Below are positions 18,690-28,090 of a stretch of 64,000 bases of DNA, in pieces; position 1 is the first letter of the stretch; every line of letters begins with the position of its first letter. The stretch covers positions 3,652,001-3,716,000 of the forward strand of contig NZ_JQNL01000001.1 of the NCBI RefSeq assembly GCF_000745235.1, given 5' to 3'. The notes beneath the pieces were generated by a model, which did not search any database, had not been told where the DNA came from, and was given only the letters and a program-made list of their open reading frames with translations. The position numbers were made by a program, and so were the translations under genes. The DNA is from Luteibacter mycovicinus. GTDB lineage: Bacteria > Pseudomonadota > Gammaproteobacteria > Xanthomonadales > Rhodanobacteraceae.

Positions 18690-21071
18690 ATGAAATTCTC
18701 CGAAAACTGGCTGCGCGAGCTGGTCGACATCGACGCGGATCGCGCGGCGCTGGTTCACGCACTCACCATGTCCGGCCTGGAAGTCGAGGAAGTCACCGAG
18801 TTGGGTGATGGTCTCGACGGCGTGGTCGTCGCCAGGATCGTCGAAGCCACCAAACATCCCGAAGCCGATCGCCTGCAGGTGTGCAAGGTCGACGCCGGCA
18901 CGGGCGAGCTGGTGCAGATCGTCTGCGGTGCGCCCAATGCGCGCGTGGGAATCCGCGTGCCGCTGGCAACCGTTGGCAGCACGCTGCCGGGCGAGATCCA
19001 TATCAAGGCCGCGAAGCTGCGCGGCGTCGAGTCGTTCGGCATGCTCTGCTCGGCGAAAGAGCTTCGCCTCGATGCGGATGCCTCCGGCCTGCTCGAGCTG
19101 CCGGTGGATGCACCGGTCGGCAAGCCGCTCGCCGAATACCTCGGTCTTCCCGACGCCAGCATCGAACTCAAGATCACTCCGAACCGTCCGGACGTACTCG
19201 GCCTCAACGGTCTGGCGCACGATGTGGCGGCGCTTTTCGGCAGCCGCGTCAAAGCGATCGGTGTGGGCGACGTCGCCGTCACCGCCAGCGCCACGCGTCC
19301 GGTCCGTCTCGAAGCCGGTGCCGACGCGCCGCGCTACCTCGGTCGCATCATCGAAGGTATCGACGCGAGCACGGCGTCGCCGTTGTGGATGGCGGAGCGT
19401 CTGCGCCGCGCGGGTATCCGGCCGATCAGCGCGGTGGTCGACGTCACTCAGTACGTGATGCTCGAGCTCGGTCATCCGATGCATGCGTTCGACAACGACA
19501 AGCTGACGGGCTCGATCGTCGTCCGTCATGCGGGGCAGGGCGAGACTCTGAAGCTGCTGGATGGCAGCGACGCGAAGCTCGATCCGTCGTTCGTCGTCAT
19601 CGCCGACGAGGCGGCGCCGCTTGCCGTCGCCGGTGTCATGGGCGGTTTCGACTCGCGCGTCACCGATGCCACGCGCAATATTTTTCTCGAGGCTGCGCAC
19701 TTCGCGCCGTCGGCCATCATGGGTCGCGCACGCAAGCTCGGCCTCCATACGGATGCCTCGCATCGCTACGAACGCGGTGTCGACCCGGCCCTGCCGAAGC
19801 GTGCGATGGAACGCGCCACCGAACTGCTGCTGCAGATTGCCGGCGGCCAGGCCGGTCCGGTGACGGTCGCCGAGCGGCTCGAAGACCTGCGCGAGCACGC
19901 GCCTGTCGTCCTCCGTCATGCGCGTCTGCGTCGCATCCTCGGTATCGACGTCGCCGCCGCCGAAGTGACCCGCATCTTCACCGCGCTGGGCATGGGCGTC
20001 GAGGAAATCGCGGACGGCTGGAAAGTCACGCCGCCGAGCAGCCGCTTCGACATCGAGCGCGAGGAGGACCTGATCGAAGAGGTCGCCCGTATTCATGGTT
20101 ACGAGCGCATCCCGACCCATATCCCCGCCGGTCAGATCGCCCTGCGGTCCGAGCCGGAAGCGCGCCTGAGCGAGATGGCGCTGCGCGACCAGCTGGCCGC
20201 GCGTGGCTATTTCGAGGCGGTCACGCTCTCGTTCCTCAGCGCCGACCTGCTGAAAACCTGGGGCGTGGATCACGCCTGGGTACCGCTCGCCAATCCGCTG
20301 TCGGCCGACCTCGCCGTCATGCGTACCTCGCTGTTGCCGGGTCTGGTCGAAGCGCTGCGTCACAATCGTGCCCGCCAGCAGGAGCGCGTTCGTCTGTTCG
20401 AAGTGGCGCGCAGCTTCCACGCGACGGGCGGTGCCCCGGACGAGATCGGCCGGGTGGCCGTCGTCGCTTCAGGCAATGCACGGGCGGAGCAGTGGGGCGA
20501 AGCGTCCCGCACGGTCGACTTCTTCGACCTCAAGGGTGACCTCGACGCGCTGATCGCTCACACGGGTGAGCCGGCCCGCTGGTCGGTCGACACTGACGAT
20601 CTGCCGTCCTGGCTGCATCCCGGGCGTGGCGCACGCGTACTTCGCGACGGACTGCCGGCCGGTTACTTAGGTGCCCTGCACCCGGCACTCGCGAAGGCCC
20701 TGGATCTCGGTCCGGATGTTCATGTGATGGAGCTGGCCCTCGAGCCGGTACTGGCCCGACGCCTGCCCAGCGCGGCGCGCGTGGCCCGGTTCCCCGCCGT
20801 GCGTCGTGATATCGCGGTCGAACTGCCTGACGACGTCTCCTGGTCGGCCGTCGAGGCAGCCGTTCGTGGCGCCCTCGGCGAGGTCCTGCGTGAGATCCGC
20901 CTGTTCGACCGATACGCCGGGAAAGGGATCGACGAAGGGCGAAAGAGTCTCGCTATGGGCTTGATTTTACAGGACGCTTCACGCACCCTTACCGACGAAG
21001 ATGCCGACGCTCGTGTGGCAGAAGCGGTGGGGGCATTGGAGAAGACATGCAAGGCAAGATTGCGAGGATAA
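18690..21071 (+). CDS. pheT: phenylalanyl-tRNA synthetase beta subunit
   Basis: A 793-residue protein (E. coli 795). Domains: N-terminal B1 and tRNA-binding OB fold ([18 protein letters not shown], about residues 45-150), B3/B4 editing domain ([18 protein letters not shown]), B5 domain, catalytic-like core, and the C-terminal ferredoxin-fold anticodon-binding domain ([19 protein letters not shown], about 700-792). It edits Tyr-tRNA-Phe and binds the tRNA. ihfA begins one base after its stop. Confidence 0.97.
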   Translation: MKFSENWLRELVDIDADRAALVHALTMSGLEVEEVTELGDGLDGVVVARIVEATKHPEADRLQVCKVDAGTGELVQIVCGAPNARVGIRVPLATVGSTLPGEIHIKAAKLRGVESFGMLCSAKELRLDADASGLLELPVDAPVGKPLAEYLGLPDASIELKITPNRPDVLGLNGLAHDVAALFGSRVKAIGVGDVAVTASATRPVRLEAGADAPRYLGRIIEGIDASTASPLWMAERLRRAGIRPISAVVDVTQYVMLELGHPMHAFDNDKLTGSIVVRHAGQGETLKLLDGSDAKLDPSFVVIADEAAPLAVAGVMGGFDSRVTDATRNIFLEAAHFAPSAIMGRARKLGLHTDASHRYERGVDPALPKRAMERATELLLQIAGGQAGPVTVAERLEDLREHAPVVLRHARLRRILGIDVAAAEVTRIFTALGMGVEEIADGWKVTPPSSRFDIEREEDLIEEVARIHGYERIPTHIPAGQIALRSEPEARLSEMALRDQLAARGYFEAVTLSFLSADLLKTWGVDHAWVPLANPLSADLAVMRTSLLPGLVEALRHNRARQQERVRLFEVARSFHATGGAPDEIGRVAVVASGNARAEQWGEASRTVDFFDLKGDLDALIAHTGEPARWSVDTDDLPSWLHPGRGARVLRDGLPAGYLGALHPALAKALDLGPDVHVMELALEPVLARRLPSAARVARFPAVRRDIAVELPDDVSWSAVEAAVRGALGEVLREIRLFDRYAGKGIDEGRKSLAMGLILQDASRTLTDEDADARVAEAVGALEKTCKARLRG

Positions 21072-21072
21072 G

Positions 21073-21372
21073 ATGGCGCTGACCAAGGCGGAAATGGCCG
21101 AGCGGCTTTTCCTCGACGTAGGTCTCAACAAGCGTGAGGCCAAAGAGTTCGTTGACGCGTACTTCGAAGTCGTTCGTGAAGCTCTCGAGCGGGGCGAGCA
21201 GGTCAAGTTGTCGGGCTTCGGCAATTTCGATCTGCGTCAGAAAAATCAGCGGCCGGGTCGCAATCCCAAGACCGGCGAAGAAATTCCCATCTCTGCCCGG
21301 CGGGTCGTCACCTTCCGTCCTGGCCAGAAACTCAAGGTAAGAGTCGAGGGCTATGCTGGATCCAGGGAATAA
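21073..21372 (+). CDS. ihfA: integration host factor subunit alpha
   Basis: A 99-residue HU/IHF-family protein of the exact IHF-alpha length. It binds and sharply bends DNA as a heterodimer with IHF-beta. The characteristic arm tip [14 protein letters not shown] carries the intercalating proline. [13 protein letters not shown] and KLSGFGNF are typical of the alpha subunit. The ATG at 21073 is chosen because an upstream in-frame start would lie inside pheT. The 3' end overlaps the MerR gene by 20 bases. Confidence 0.96.
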   Translation: MALTKAEMAERLFLDVGLNKREAKEFVDAYFEVVREALERGEQVKLSGFGNFDLRQKNQRPGRNPKTGEEIPISARRVVTFRPGQKLKVRVEGYAGSRE

Positions 21373-21709
21373 CACCGAACTTCCGGCGATCCCGGCGAAG
21401 CGCTACTTCACCATCGGTGAAGTAAGCGAGCTTTGCGGCGTCAAGCCGCATGTCCTTCGCTACTGGGAGCAGGAATTTCCGGCCCTGAAGCCCGTCAAGC
21501 GCCGCGGCAACCGCCGCTACTACCAGCGCCACGACGTGCTGATGATCCGCCAGATCCGCTCGCTGCTGTACGACGAGGGTTTCACCATTACGGGTGCGCG
21601 CGCACGCCTCGAGGGCCCCCAGGCCCGTATGGAAGCGAGCATGTCCCACCAGATCGTCCGCCAGGTCCGCCTGGAGCTCGAAGAAGTCCTGACCCTGCTT
21701 CGTCGCTGA
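21353..21709 (+). CDS. MerR-family transcriptional regulator
   Basis: A 118-residue protein whose residues 17-85 form the MerR winged helix: [21 protein letters not shown], then [20 protein letters not shown]. The C-terminal helix after about residue 90 is short, and no Cys metal ligands or ligand-binding domain are present, so the effector is unknown. The gene overlaps ihfA by 20 bases and probably shares its message. The same MerR gene follows ihfA in many Gammaproteobacteria, where its targets are not established to my knowledge. Confidence 0.9.
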   Translation: MLDPGNNTELPAIPAKRYFTIGEVSELCGVKPHVLRYWEQEFPALKPVKRRGNRRYYQRHDVLMIRQIRSLLYDEGFTITGARARLEGPQARMEASMSHQIVRQVRLELEEVLTLLRR

Positions 21710-21735
21710 CCCGCTTCCGCAGATCGCGGCGTTGC

Positions 21736-21744
21736 TGTTACAAT
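21736..21744 (+). promoter_or_regulatory. extended -10 promoter of tRNA-Pro
   Basis: TG-T-TACAAT: a -10 box matching five of six bases with the extended TG motif, 11 bases before the tRNA. No clear -35 box is visible. Confidence 0.55.
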
Positions 21745-21755
21745 CGTTTGCTCGT

Positions 21756-21832
21756 CGGGGTGTAGCGCAGCCTGGTAGCGCACTACGCTGGGGGTGTAGT
21801 GGTCGCGAGTTCGAATCTCGCCACCCCGACCA
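21756..21832 (+). tRNA. tRNA-Pro (GGG)
   Basis: A 77-nt cloverleaf. The acceptor CGGGGTG pairs with CACCCCG, followed by discriminator A and encoded CCA. The anticodon loop CTGGGGG has GGG as anticodon, and the T arm GCGAG/CTCGC encloses TTCGAAT. All stems pair. Confidence 0.97.
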
Positions 21833-21839
21833 TTATTCG

Positions 21840-21870
21840 AAAAGGCGTCCCTCACGGGGCGCCTTTTTTC
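21840..21870 (+). terminator. Rho-independent terminator of tRNA-Pro
   Basis: AAAAGGCGtCCC pairs with GGGgCGCCTTTT around TCAC, followed by a T-run, 7 bases after the tRNA. Confidence 0.85.
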
Positions 21871-22073
21871 GTTGGGGCCGTACCAGCCACTGGCGCAGCC
21901 GTGAACTCCCGGACCACCGGCACCTTTTTCGACTTCCGCTGGAACTCCGTCGTGACCTCCAGACGCGAATGCTCCGTCGCGACGTCGCAGCGCTGCTGGC
22001 AACGTGGGCGCGCTGATCTTCAATTCCTTGCGTACGCTGGTAATGTGACCTTCTGAAAAACAGAGGCCCGCGG

Positions 22074-23045
22074 ATGAATTTTCCACGCCGTCCGTCGAAT
22101 GACGGGCTCGATCACCGGCTGCACTCGCTCGAGCAGAACAACGTACGTCTGCCTTCGACGGCGCATCTGAGGGCGCTGGAAGCCGCCGCACGATTAGGCT
22201 CTTTCGAACGCGCGAGTTACGAGCTGGCAGTCACGCCCAGCGCCGTCGCCAAACGCGTCGCCGGACTCGAGTCCCTCCTCGGCGTAAAGATGCTTTCGCG
22301 CACAGGCCGCGGCGTCGAGCCCACCGCTATCGGCCGCGAATACCTCGAGCAGGTCAACGTCGCGCTCGGTCTGCTGACGCGCTCCGCGTATCACCGCCGC
22401 GATTCATCATCACGTCGACGGCTGCGTGTCGCCACGCCACCGACGTTCGGGCGCGATCTTCTCGTCCCGCACCTGCATGCTTTCACTCAGCGGTATCCGG
22501 ACATCGAGCTCGAGCTGATGCCGTCCATCCCGTATCTCGACATCACGGCGCCGGGTTGGGATGTGGAAGTGCGCTTCGGTGACGGACGCTTCGAGGGCGT
22601 GGACAGTGAGCGCCTCACCAGCGAGACGGTTTTCCCCGTGGCGAGTCCGGCTTACCTCGCGCAGATTCGTTTCGACTCGCCGGCCGACATGATCCGTCGC
22701 GCGATCCTGCTGCGCTGTCCGCTCGAGCCTTGGGGGCCATGGATGCGTGCCGCCCGCACCGAGACGGGGCAGGGCGATACCGCCGAACCGACGGACGGCC
22801 ATCGGCTGATGGACCTCGGCATGTTGATGGAGGCGGCGCTCAATGGACATGGCGTGGCGCTGGTCCGGCGCAGTCTTGCGCGGCGTCATCTGCAGAACGG
22901 CAAGCTGATCAAGCTGTTCGCGGTCGAAGCGGAACCGGCGTACGCCTATCACCTGTGCTGGCACCGCGTGGCGGAGCCCGACGAGGCGCGAGGTGCGTTT
23001 ATCGCGTGGTTGCGGGAGGTCTGTGTGGAGGCGCAGAGGCCTTAA
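22074..23045 (+). CDS. LysR-family transcriptional regulator, GcvA-like
   Basis: A 323-residue regulator. The N-terminal winged helix begins at about residue 26 (RLPSTAHLRALEAAARLGSF, then TPSAVAKRVAGLESLLGVKM), giving a 25-residue polar extension compared with most GcvA-like members. The C-terminal periplasmic-binding-like effector domain starts near residue 115 (RRLRVATPPTFGRDLL). The effector and targets are unknown. It has no divergent partner; the upstream neighbour is tRNA-Pro. Directly downstream lies an IS3-family element inside a REP doublet, so the original downstream context is otherwise intact. Confidence 0.9.
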   Translation: MNFPRRPSNDGLDHRLHSLEQNNVRLPSTAHLRALEAAARLGSFERASYELAVTPSAVAKRVAGLESLLGVKMLSRTGRGVEPTAIGREYLEQVNVALGLLTRSAYHRRDSSSRRRLRVATPPTFGRDLLVPHLHAFTQRYPDIELELMPSIPYLDITAPGWDVEVRFGDGRFEGVDSERLTSETVFPVASPAYLAQIRFDSPADMIRRAILLRCPLEPWGPWMRAARTETGQGDTAEPTDGHRLMDLGMLMEAALNGHGVALVRRSLARRHLQNGKLIKLFAVEAEPAYAYHLCWHRVAEPDEARGAFIAWLREVCVEAQRP

Positions 23046-23179
23046 TCGCGATGACCCAAATGTAGGAGCGCGCCCCGCGCGCGATGCTTTTCCGTGTGGA
23101 AAGGCATCGCGCGCAGGGCTGTAATGGCCGGGTTTTTCAGGACCACCAAGTAGGAGCAAAATCTCCTGCGAGGTGAATC

Positions 23180-23506
23180 ATGGCTCATAGAAAAATTCCG
23201 GCAGCGGTCAAAGCCGAGGCAATACGACTGGTGGTCGAGGTGGGATATACCCCGCCTCAAGCCGCTCAGATGATGGGTCTGGGGCCGACGGCCCTGAGGC
23301 GATGGGTGGAGGAATGGCGTGAACGGCAAGCGGCGATACCGGACGATCCGGTGGAGCAGCGGCGCCTCATCGCGCAGCTTCAGGGACAGCTGAAAGCCTC
23401 TGAAGACGCTCGTGCGGTGTTGGCACAGGAGCGTGACGTCCTAAAAAAACAGTTGCCCTCTCACCTGGCCGCCATCTTGCGAAAGCCGAGATCGTCCAAA
23501 AGGTGA
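23180..23506 (+). CDS. IS3-family transposase OrfA
   Basis: A 108-residue protein with an N-terminal helix-turn-helix (AVKAEAIRLVVEVGYTPPQA...LGPTALRRWVEEW) that recognises the element ends, and a leucine-zipper-like coiled coil (about residues 60-92). Near its 3' end the sequence A-AAA-AAA (23443-23449) is in the correct phase for a programmed -1 shift. Such a shift joins it to orfB: the shifted frame stays open from 23449 into orfB. The unshifted stop TGA overlaps the orfB GTG. Confidence 0.92.
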   Translation: MAHRKIPAAVKAEAIRLVVEVGYTPPQAAQMMGLGPTALRRWVEEWRERQAAIPDDPVEQRRLIAQLQGQLKASEDARAVLAQERDVLKKQLPSHLAAILRKPRSSKR

Positions 23507-24318
23507 GAGGGGATTTGTCGATACGACAGGTCTACGCGATTCTTGGCTGGCCCCGGAGCCGGCACTACGCCCCCGTCAAGGCGGCTCCCGCCATCGACGA
23601 AGGGCTTGCCCAGACCGCTCTGGCCATTCATCGGGATAGTCGCCGCAGCTATGGCGCACGCCGCCTTGCGCGCAGCCTGTGCCGGCACGGCTTTCGTGTG
23701 GGTCGCGAACGGGCGGCGACACTGATGCGCCGGCTGGACATTCGACTGAGGAAGAAGCGGTTTCATTACGCCAGACGCAACACGAAACCTGCACCGGCCG
23801 AAAATATCGTCAACCGACAGTTCGATCCGGCGCGTCCCAACCAGACCTGGGCCGGCGACATCACCTTCATCCGAACGGGCCAGGGCTTCCTCTATCTGGC
23901 CATCGTGGTCGATCTGTACTCCCGGCGAATCGTCGGCTGGGCCACAAGCCACACGCCCGATTCACGACTGGCCATCAAGGCCAACGAACTGGCCATCGGC
24001 TTGCGCCAGCCGGCTCCCGGGTTAGTCATCCACACCGACCAGGGCGCCTCGTACACCTCCGATCGCTACACCCAACATCTGGCCCGGCACGGCATCGTTC
24101 AAAGCATGAGCCGAAAGGGGAACTGCTGGGACAACGCCGTCGTCGAACGCGTCTTCCGAAGCCTTAAACAGGAGTGGTTCGGCGAGGAAACCTTCCCGAC
24201 CCGAGCTCTGGCATCACAAGACGCGATCGACTATCTGGTTCGCTATTACAACCACGAGCGCCTGCACTCCGCGCTCGACTACCGCCCGCCAGCCGAGTTT
24301 GAGAGGATGGCGGCTTAA
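23503..24318 (+). CDS. IS3-family transposase OrfB (DDE catalytic part)
   Basis: A 271-residue rve-type integrase core. Catalytic residues visible are Asp in TWAGDITFI, Asp in VIHTDQGASYTS and Glu in NAVVERVFRSLKQEW, with the family's usual spacing. The N-terminal HTH_21-like part (SRRSYGARRLARSL) is typical. The real product is probably an OrfAB fusion made by frameshifting at the upstream A7. The GTG at 23503 could also give OrfB alone by coupling. No premature stop is seen. Confidence 0.94.
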   Translation: MRGDLSIRQVYAILGWPRSRHYAPVKAAPAIDEGLAQTALAIHRDSRRSYGARRLARSLCRHGFRVGRERAATLMRRLDIRLRKKRFHYARRNTKPAPAENIVNRQFDPARPNQTWAGDITFIRTGQGFLYLAIVVDLYSRRIVGWATSHTPDSRLAIKANELAIGLRQPAPGLVIHTDQGASYTSDRYTQHLARHGIVQSMSRKGNCWDNAVVERVFRSLKQEWFGEETFPTRALASQDAIDYLVRYYNHERLHSALDYRPPAEFERMAA

Positions 24319-24412
24319 CGCTCCTATGCGTGGTCCTCAAATACCCGGCCACTACAGGCGCGCTCCTACCGATCAAGGGGAATCGCGCGTGGGGCGCGAT
24401 CCCCGGGATTTA

Positions 24413-26584
24413 TTACGGCTGTTGCGCGGCGCGCGGTTCCCTGGTCGGTGAGTCCTTCAGGTCGTGGGCCCGCTTGATCAGGTACTGATGCACCTCTTCC
24501 ACCTGCTGCATGGTGAGGCTGTCGGCGAACGAGGGCATGCCGTCCATGACGCGGGCGCCGTAGACGATGGCGGCGAAGCGCGCGTGGTTTTCCTTCGACA
24601 GGAGGCGCAGGTCGGGCAGCACGCCGCCGGAGACCGCGTTGATACCGTGGCACTGCGAGCAGTTGGCACCGAACGCCTTCTGCCCTTCGGCGATCTGTTC
24701 CGGTGTGCCCGTGAGAGGCGGCGGATCGAGCTTGTGGTCGGCGTGCTTGTACTTGAAGTCCGGCAGTTTGGCGGTGCCGCCGAGCTTATAGGTAAGGACT
24801 TGTGCGTTAGGCAGCACACCGGCGTTGAGCGAGATGCCGCCTTCAAAGGTCGAGAACGCGCCGCCCCAGCCGACCATGAAAGTCACGTACTGCTCGCCGT
24901 CCACCGTATAGGTGATCGGTGCGGCCATGACGCCCGTGTTGGCCGGCTGCTCCCAGAGTTTTTTACCCTTGTCGGCGGAGTACGCCACGACGCGACCGTC
25001 GGCGGTGCCTTCGAAGACGAGGTTGCCCGCGGTGGACAGCACGCCGCCGTTGAAGATCGTCTTGTACGGGACTTCCCAGACCATCTTCTGCGTCTTCGGG
25101 TCCCAGGCCGTGAGCTTGCCGCTCCAGGTGTTGGCCAGTTCGCGCAGCTCCTTCTCCGCCTCGGGCACCATGCCGGCATCCGCGCCGAGCTGATAGGCGC
25201 TCTTGAACTTGCGACGCGGCGGTTCCTTGGCCAGATCCTGGTAGTACGCCGACATGATGTGCGTCGGGATGTAGACCAGACCCGTATCCGGGCTGTACGA
25301 CATCGGCTGCCAGTCGTGCGCGCCCCAGAACGCGGGTTGCACCAGATGCGGCTTGTGTTCCGGATCCTTCCAGTATTCGGCGCTTTGATTGACCTTCGGA
25401 CGACCGGTCTTCATGTCGACGCCACTGGACCAGCTGAGCGGGATGATGTTCTTCGCCGACAGCAGCTTGCCGTTGGTGCGATCGATGACGTAGAAGTAGC
25501 CGTTCTTCGGCGACTGCATGGCTACCTTGCGCACCTTGCCGTCGATCTTTATGTCGGCAAGGATGATGTGCGCGGTCGCCGTGAAGTCCCAGGCGTCGCC
25601 CGGGGTAGTCTGGTAGTGCCATGCGTACTCGCCGGTGTCCACATGGATCGCCACGATGGACGACAGGAACAGGTTGTCGCCCTTGCCTTCGCTGCGGAAC
25701 TTCGGATTCCACGACGACGCGTTGCCCACGCCGATGTAGAGCAGCTTCAGCTCGGGATCGTACGACATCGAATCCCATACGGTACCGCCGCCACCCTGCG
25801 TGACGAACGCACGACCGGTCCACGTCGGACGGGCGATTTCCATCGCCTTGTTCTCGGCCGGCTTGTCCGGATCGCCCGGCACCGTCCAGAAGCGCCAGTC
25901 CTGCTTGCCGGTCTCGGCGTCGTACGCGGTGATGTAGCCGCGCGTGCCGTACTCGGCGCCACCGTTACCGATGATCACCTTGCCTTCGACGATGCGCGGC
26001 GCGCCGGTGATCGAGATGCTTCGCGTGGTGTCGTAGCGCGTATCGACCGACCAGACCTTCGTGCCGGTCTTCGCGTCGATCGCCTCGAGACGGCCGTCGA
26101 GCACGCCCACGTAGACCTTGCCATTCCACACGGCCACACCGCGGTTCACCGCGTCGCAGCAGGCTTCGCCTGCGCGTGCACGGTCCGACTTCGGGTCGTA
26201 CTTCCATTTCAGCTGGCCGGTTTTCGCGTCAAGTGCGTAAACGATGGAGAAGGGGCCCGTGGTGTACATCACACCGTCGACGACGATGGGTGTCGCTTCG
26301 ACGCCGCGATCGATGTCGATCTTGTACGTCCATGCCAGGCCTAGCTTGTCGACGTTCTTGTCGGTGATCTGCTTCAACGGGCTGTAGCGCTGCTCGTCGT
26401 ACGTGCGTCCGGTGGTCATCCAGTTGCCGGGTTCCTTGTCGGCATTGACGATGCGCGCGCCGTCGACGGCGGCCGGTCCCCTGGCGGCATCCTGGGCAAA
26501 AGTGGTGGACCCGCCGACGAGGGCGAGGGCGAGTGCCGTCGTCATCGTCAGGAACCGGGCTGGCTTTCCGCTTGCTGGTTTCAT
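24413..26584 (-). CDS. PQQ-dependent quinohaemoprotein alcohol dehydrogenase
   Basis: A 723-residue periplasmic enzyme. The start MKPASGKPARF is chosen because GGGGAG lies 7-8 bases upstream and it yields a clean signal peptide (cut near STTFAQ). The N-terminal eight-bladed propeller has the vicinal disulfide pair EACCDAV that packs against PQQ. A C-terminal cytochrome c domain carries CSQCH (about residues 642-646), with Met in GMPSF as probable axial ligand. This is the type II (soluble quinohaemoprotein) ADH layout. Members oxidise ethanol, 1,2-propanediol and other alcohols, passing electrons to azurin or cytochromes. It is last in an operon behind lldD- and aldA-like genes (26-base gap). 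No pqq genes lie in this window. Confidence 0.93.
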   Translation of the reverse strand: MKPASGKPARFLTMTTALALALVGGSTTFAQDAARGPAAVDGARIVNADKEPGNWMTTGRTYDEQRYSPLKQITDKNVDKLGLAWTYKIDIDRGVEATPIVVDGVMYTTGPFSIVYALDAKTGQLKWKYDPKSDRARAGEACCDAVNRGVAVWNGKVYVGVLDGRLEAIDAKTGTKVWSVDTRYDTTRSISITGAPRIVEGKVIIGNGGAEYGTRGYITAYDAETGKQDWRFWTVPGDPDKPAENKAMEIARPTWTGRAFVTQGGGGTVWDSMSYDPELKLLYIGVGNASSWNPKFRSEGKGDNLFLSSIVAIHVDTGEYAWHYQTTPGDAWDFTATAHIILADIKIDGKVRKVAMQSPKNGYFYVIDRTNGKLLSAKNIIPLSWSSGVDMKTGRPKVNQSAEYWKDPEHKPHLVQPAFWGAHDWQPMSYSPDTGLVYIPTHIMSAYYQDLAKEPPRRKFKSAYQLGADAGMVPEAEKELRELANTWSGKLTAWDPKTQKMVWEVPYKTIFNGGVLSTAGNLVFEGTADGRVVAYSADKGKKLWEQPANTGVMAAPITYTVDGEQYVTFMVGWGGAFSTFEGGISLNAGVLPNAQVLTYKLGGTAKLPDFKYKHADHKLDPPPLTGTPEQIAEGQKAFGANCSQCHGINAVSGGVLPDLRLLSKENHARFAAIVYGARVMDGMPSFADSLTMQQVEEVHQYLIKRAHDLKDSPTREPRAAQQP

Positions 26585-26610
26585 GGTGTCTCCCCTCGTG
26601 TGTCGCGCCA

Positions 26611-28050
26611 TCAGTCGTGCTGGATGTAGACGACGTGCGTTTCGGTGTATTCGTAAAGGCCGTGCTTGCCGTCGGCGCCGCCGATGCCCGACTTGCGACG
26701 ACCGGCGTGGAAGCCCTGCATGGCTTCGAAGTTTTCGCGGTTGACGTACGTTTCGCCGAATTCGAGATCGCGCACACCACGGAAGGCGCTGTTGAGATCG
26801 CGCGTATACAGCGACGAGGTAAGGCCGTAGTCGGAGTCGTTGGAGTAGGCGACCGCCTGTTCCAGACCGTCGACCAGCACGATAGGCAGGACCGGACCGA
26901 AGGTCTCCTTACGGATGATTTCCTGATCGTTGTTTTTCGCGATCAGCACGGTCGGCTCGTAATGGAAGCCCTGGCCGAGGTCGGCGACCTTGCCGCCCGT
27001 GATCACTTCGTTGCCCGCGGCGACGGCTCGCTCGACCGCACCGCGTACCTTGTCCAGGCCTGCCTTGTTGATCAGCGGGCCCATGCCGACGGACGCATCC
27101 GCGCCGGGATCGCCATAGGTCGTGGCGGCCATGTTCCGGCGAAGCTTCTCGACGAATTCGTCGGCGACCTTGCGGTCGACGTAGACGCGCTCGGCGCAGT
27201 TGCACACCTGCCCGGTGTTGATCACGCGCGAATCGGTGATGGCCTTCGCGGCGAGGTCGAGGTCGGCATCGGCCAGCACGATCGCCGGCGCCTTGCCGCC
27301 CAGTTCCAGGTTCACGCGGGTGAGGTGCTTGCCCGCCGTCTGCATGATGCGGCTGCCGGTCTCGACGCTGCCGGTGAAGCTGATCAGGCCGACGCCCGGG
27401 TTGTCGGTCAGTGCCGCGCCGGCCTTGGCACCGGTGCCGCCGATGAGGTTGAACACGCCCTCGGGCAGGTCGGTCTCCGCGACCAGCTTCGCGAACTCGA
27501 ACGCATTGAGCGGCGTTTCTTCGCTGGGCTTGATCACCACGGTATTGCCGGTGACCAGTGCGGGAGCCATCTTGCGGGCGATCAGGAAGAACGGGAAGTT
27601 CCACGGCAGGATGCCGGCGACGACGCCGATCGGCTTGCGCAGCAGGAAGATGCTTTCGCCCGGGCGGTCGCTGGTGAGCACCTCGCCTTCGAGACGGCGC
27701 GCCCATTCGGCCATGTAATCGATGTAGTCGGCGGTGAAGTCGACCTCGACCGCGGCGAGACCCTGCGTCTTGCCTTGTTCGGCGACGATCAGCGCGGCCA
27801 GGCGCTCGCGATGCTGGCGCACCTTGGCCGAGATCGCGCGCAGTGCATTGGCGCGCTGGATGGCGGGCAGCTTCGACCACGCCGGCTGCGCCTTGCGCGC
27901 GGCGTCCACGGCGGAGGCCACGGTACCGGCGGAGGCTTCCGGCACATGGCCGAGCACGGCCTGCGTTGCCGGGTTGGTGACCTCGACGCTGCCATCGGAC
28001 GAGTCGCTGACGAACCGTCCGCCGATGTAATTCTGGTAGCTGCTGCTCAT
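26611..28050 (-). CDS. aldA: aldehyde dehydrogenase, lactaldehyde dehydrogenase (AldA) type
   Basis: A 479-residue NAD-dependent aldehyde dehydrogenase, exactly the E. coli AldA length and very similar along its whole course. Shared stretches are FTADYIDYMAEWARR, LPWNFPFFLIARKMAPAL, LELGGKAPAIV (general base Glu), SRVINTGQVCNCAERVYV (nucleophile Cys) and NRENFEAMQGFHAG. AldA oxidises L-lactaldehyde to L-lactate and also glycolaldehyde. The ATG at 28050 follows AAGGA; longer in-frame starts would run into lldD. Between an L-lactate dehydrogenase and a PQQ alcohol dehydrogenase, the lactaldehyde role fits. Substrate preference is inferred. Confidence 0.9.
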   Translation of the reverse strand: MSSSYQNYIGGRFVSDSSDGSVEVTNPATQAVLGHVPEASAGTVASAVDAARKAQPAWSKLPAIQRANALRAISAKVRQHRERLAALIVAEQGKTQGLAAVEVDFTADYIDYMAEWARRLEGEVLTSDRPGESIFLLRKPIGVVAGILPWNFPFFLIARKMAPALVTGNTVVIKPSEETPLNAFEFAKLVAETDLPEGVFNLIGGTGAKAGAALTDNPGVGLISFTGSVETGSRIMQTAGKHLTRVNLELGGKAPAIVLADADLDLAAKAITDSRVINTGQVCNCAERVYVDRKVADEFVEKLRRNMAATTYGDPGADASVGMGPLINKAGLDKVRGAVERAVAAGNEVITGGKVADLGQGFHYEPTVLIAKNNDQEIIRKETFGPVLPIVLVDGLEQAVAYSNDSDYGLTSSLYTRDLNSAFRGVRDLEFGETYVNRENFEAMQGFHAGRRKSGIGGADGKHGLYEYTETHVVYIQHD

Positions 28051-28090
28051 ATCGTTTCCTTGGGTACGCGCGCCATGCGGCGCGGGGTGT

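Larger units (their letters stand above)
23120..24356 (+). mobile_element. IS3-family insertion sequence, 1237 bp
   Basis: The ends begin TGTAATGGCCGGG and finish CCCGGCCACTACA. They are imperfect inverted repeats over about 38 bases that share GGACCAC and TAGGAGC blocks. A 3-bp direct repeat GGC flanks the element (23117-23119 and 24357-24359), the usual IS3-family duplication size. Two overlapping frames (orfA, orfB) with an A7 slippery heptamer encode the transposase, and the DDE residues are present. The element looks intact and possibly active. Its target is the arm of a REP doublet. Confidence 0.93.
23062..24369. repeat. REP doublet (REPIN) split by an insertion sequence
   Basis: The left arm GTAGGAGCGCGCC...GCGCGCGAT (from 23062) and right arm ATCGCGCGCAGGGC / GCGCTCCTAC (ending 24369) form an inverted pair like the intact one at 40337-40418. 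The right arm is interrupted by the element at 23120-24356. Removing the element and one GGC copy restores an unbroken arm. Confidence 0.85.

Noticed and set aside
23046..24412. Prophage or genomic island around the insertion sequence
   Set aside because: Only one IS3-family element with its 3-bp duplication is present; the REP doublet is rebuilt exactly without it, so no larger insertion occurred.
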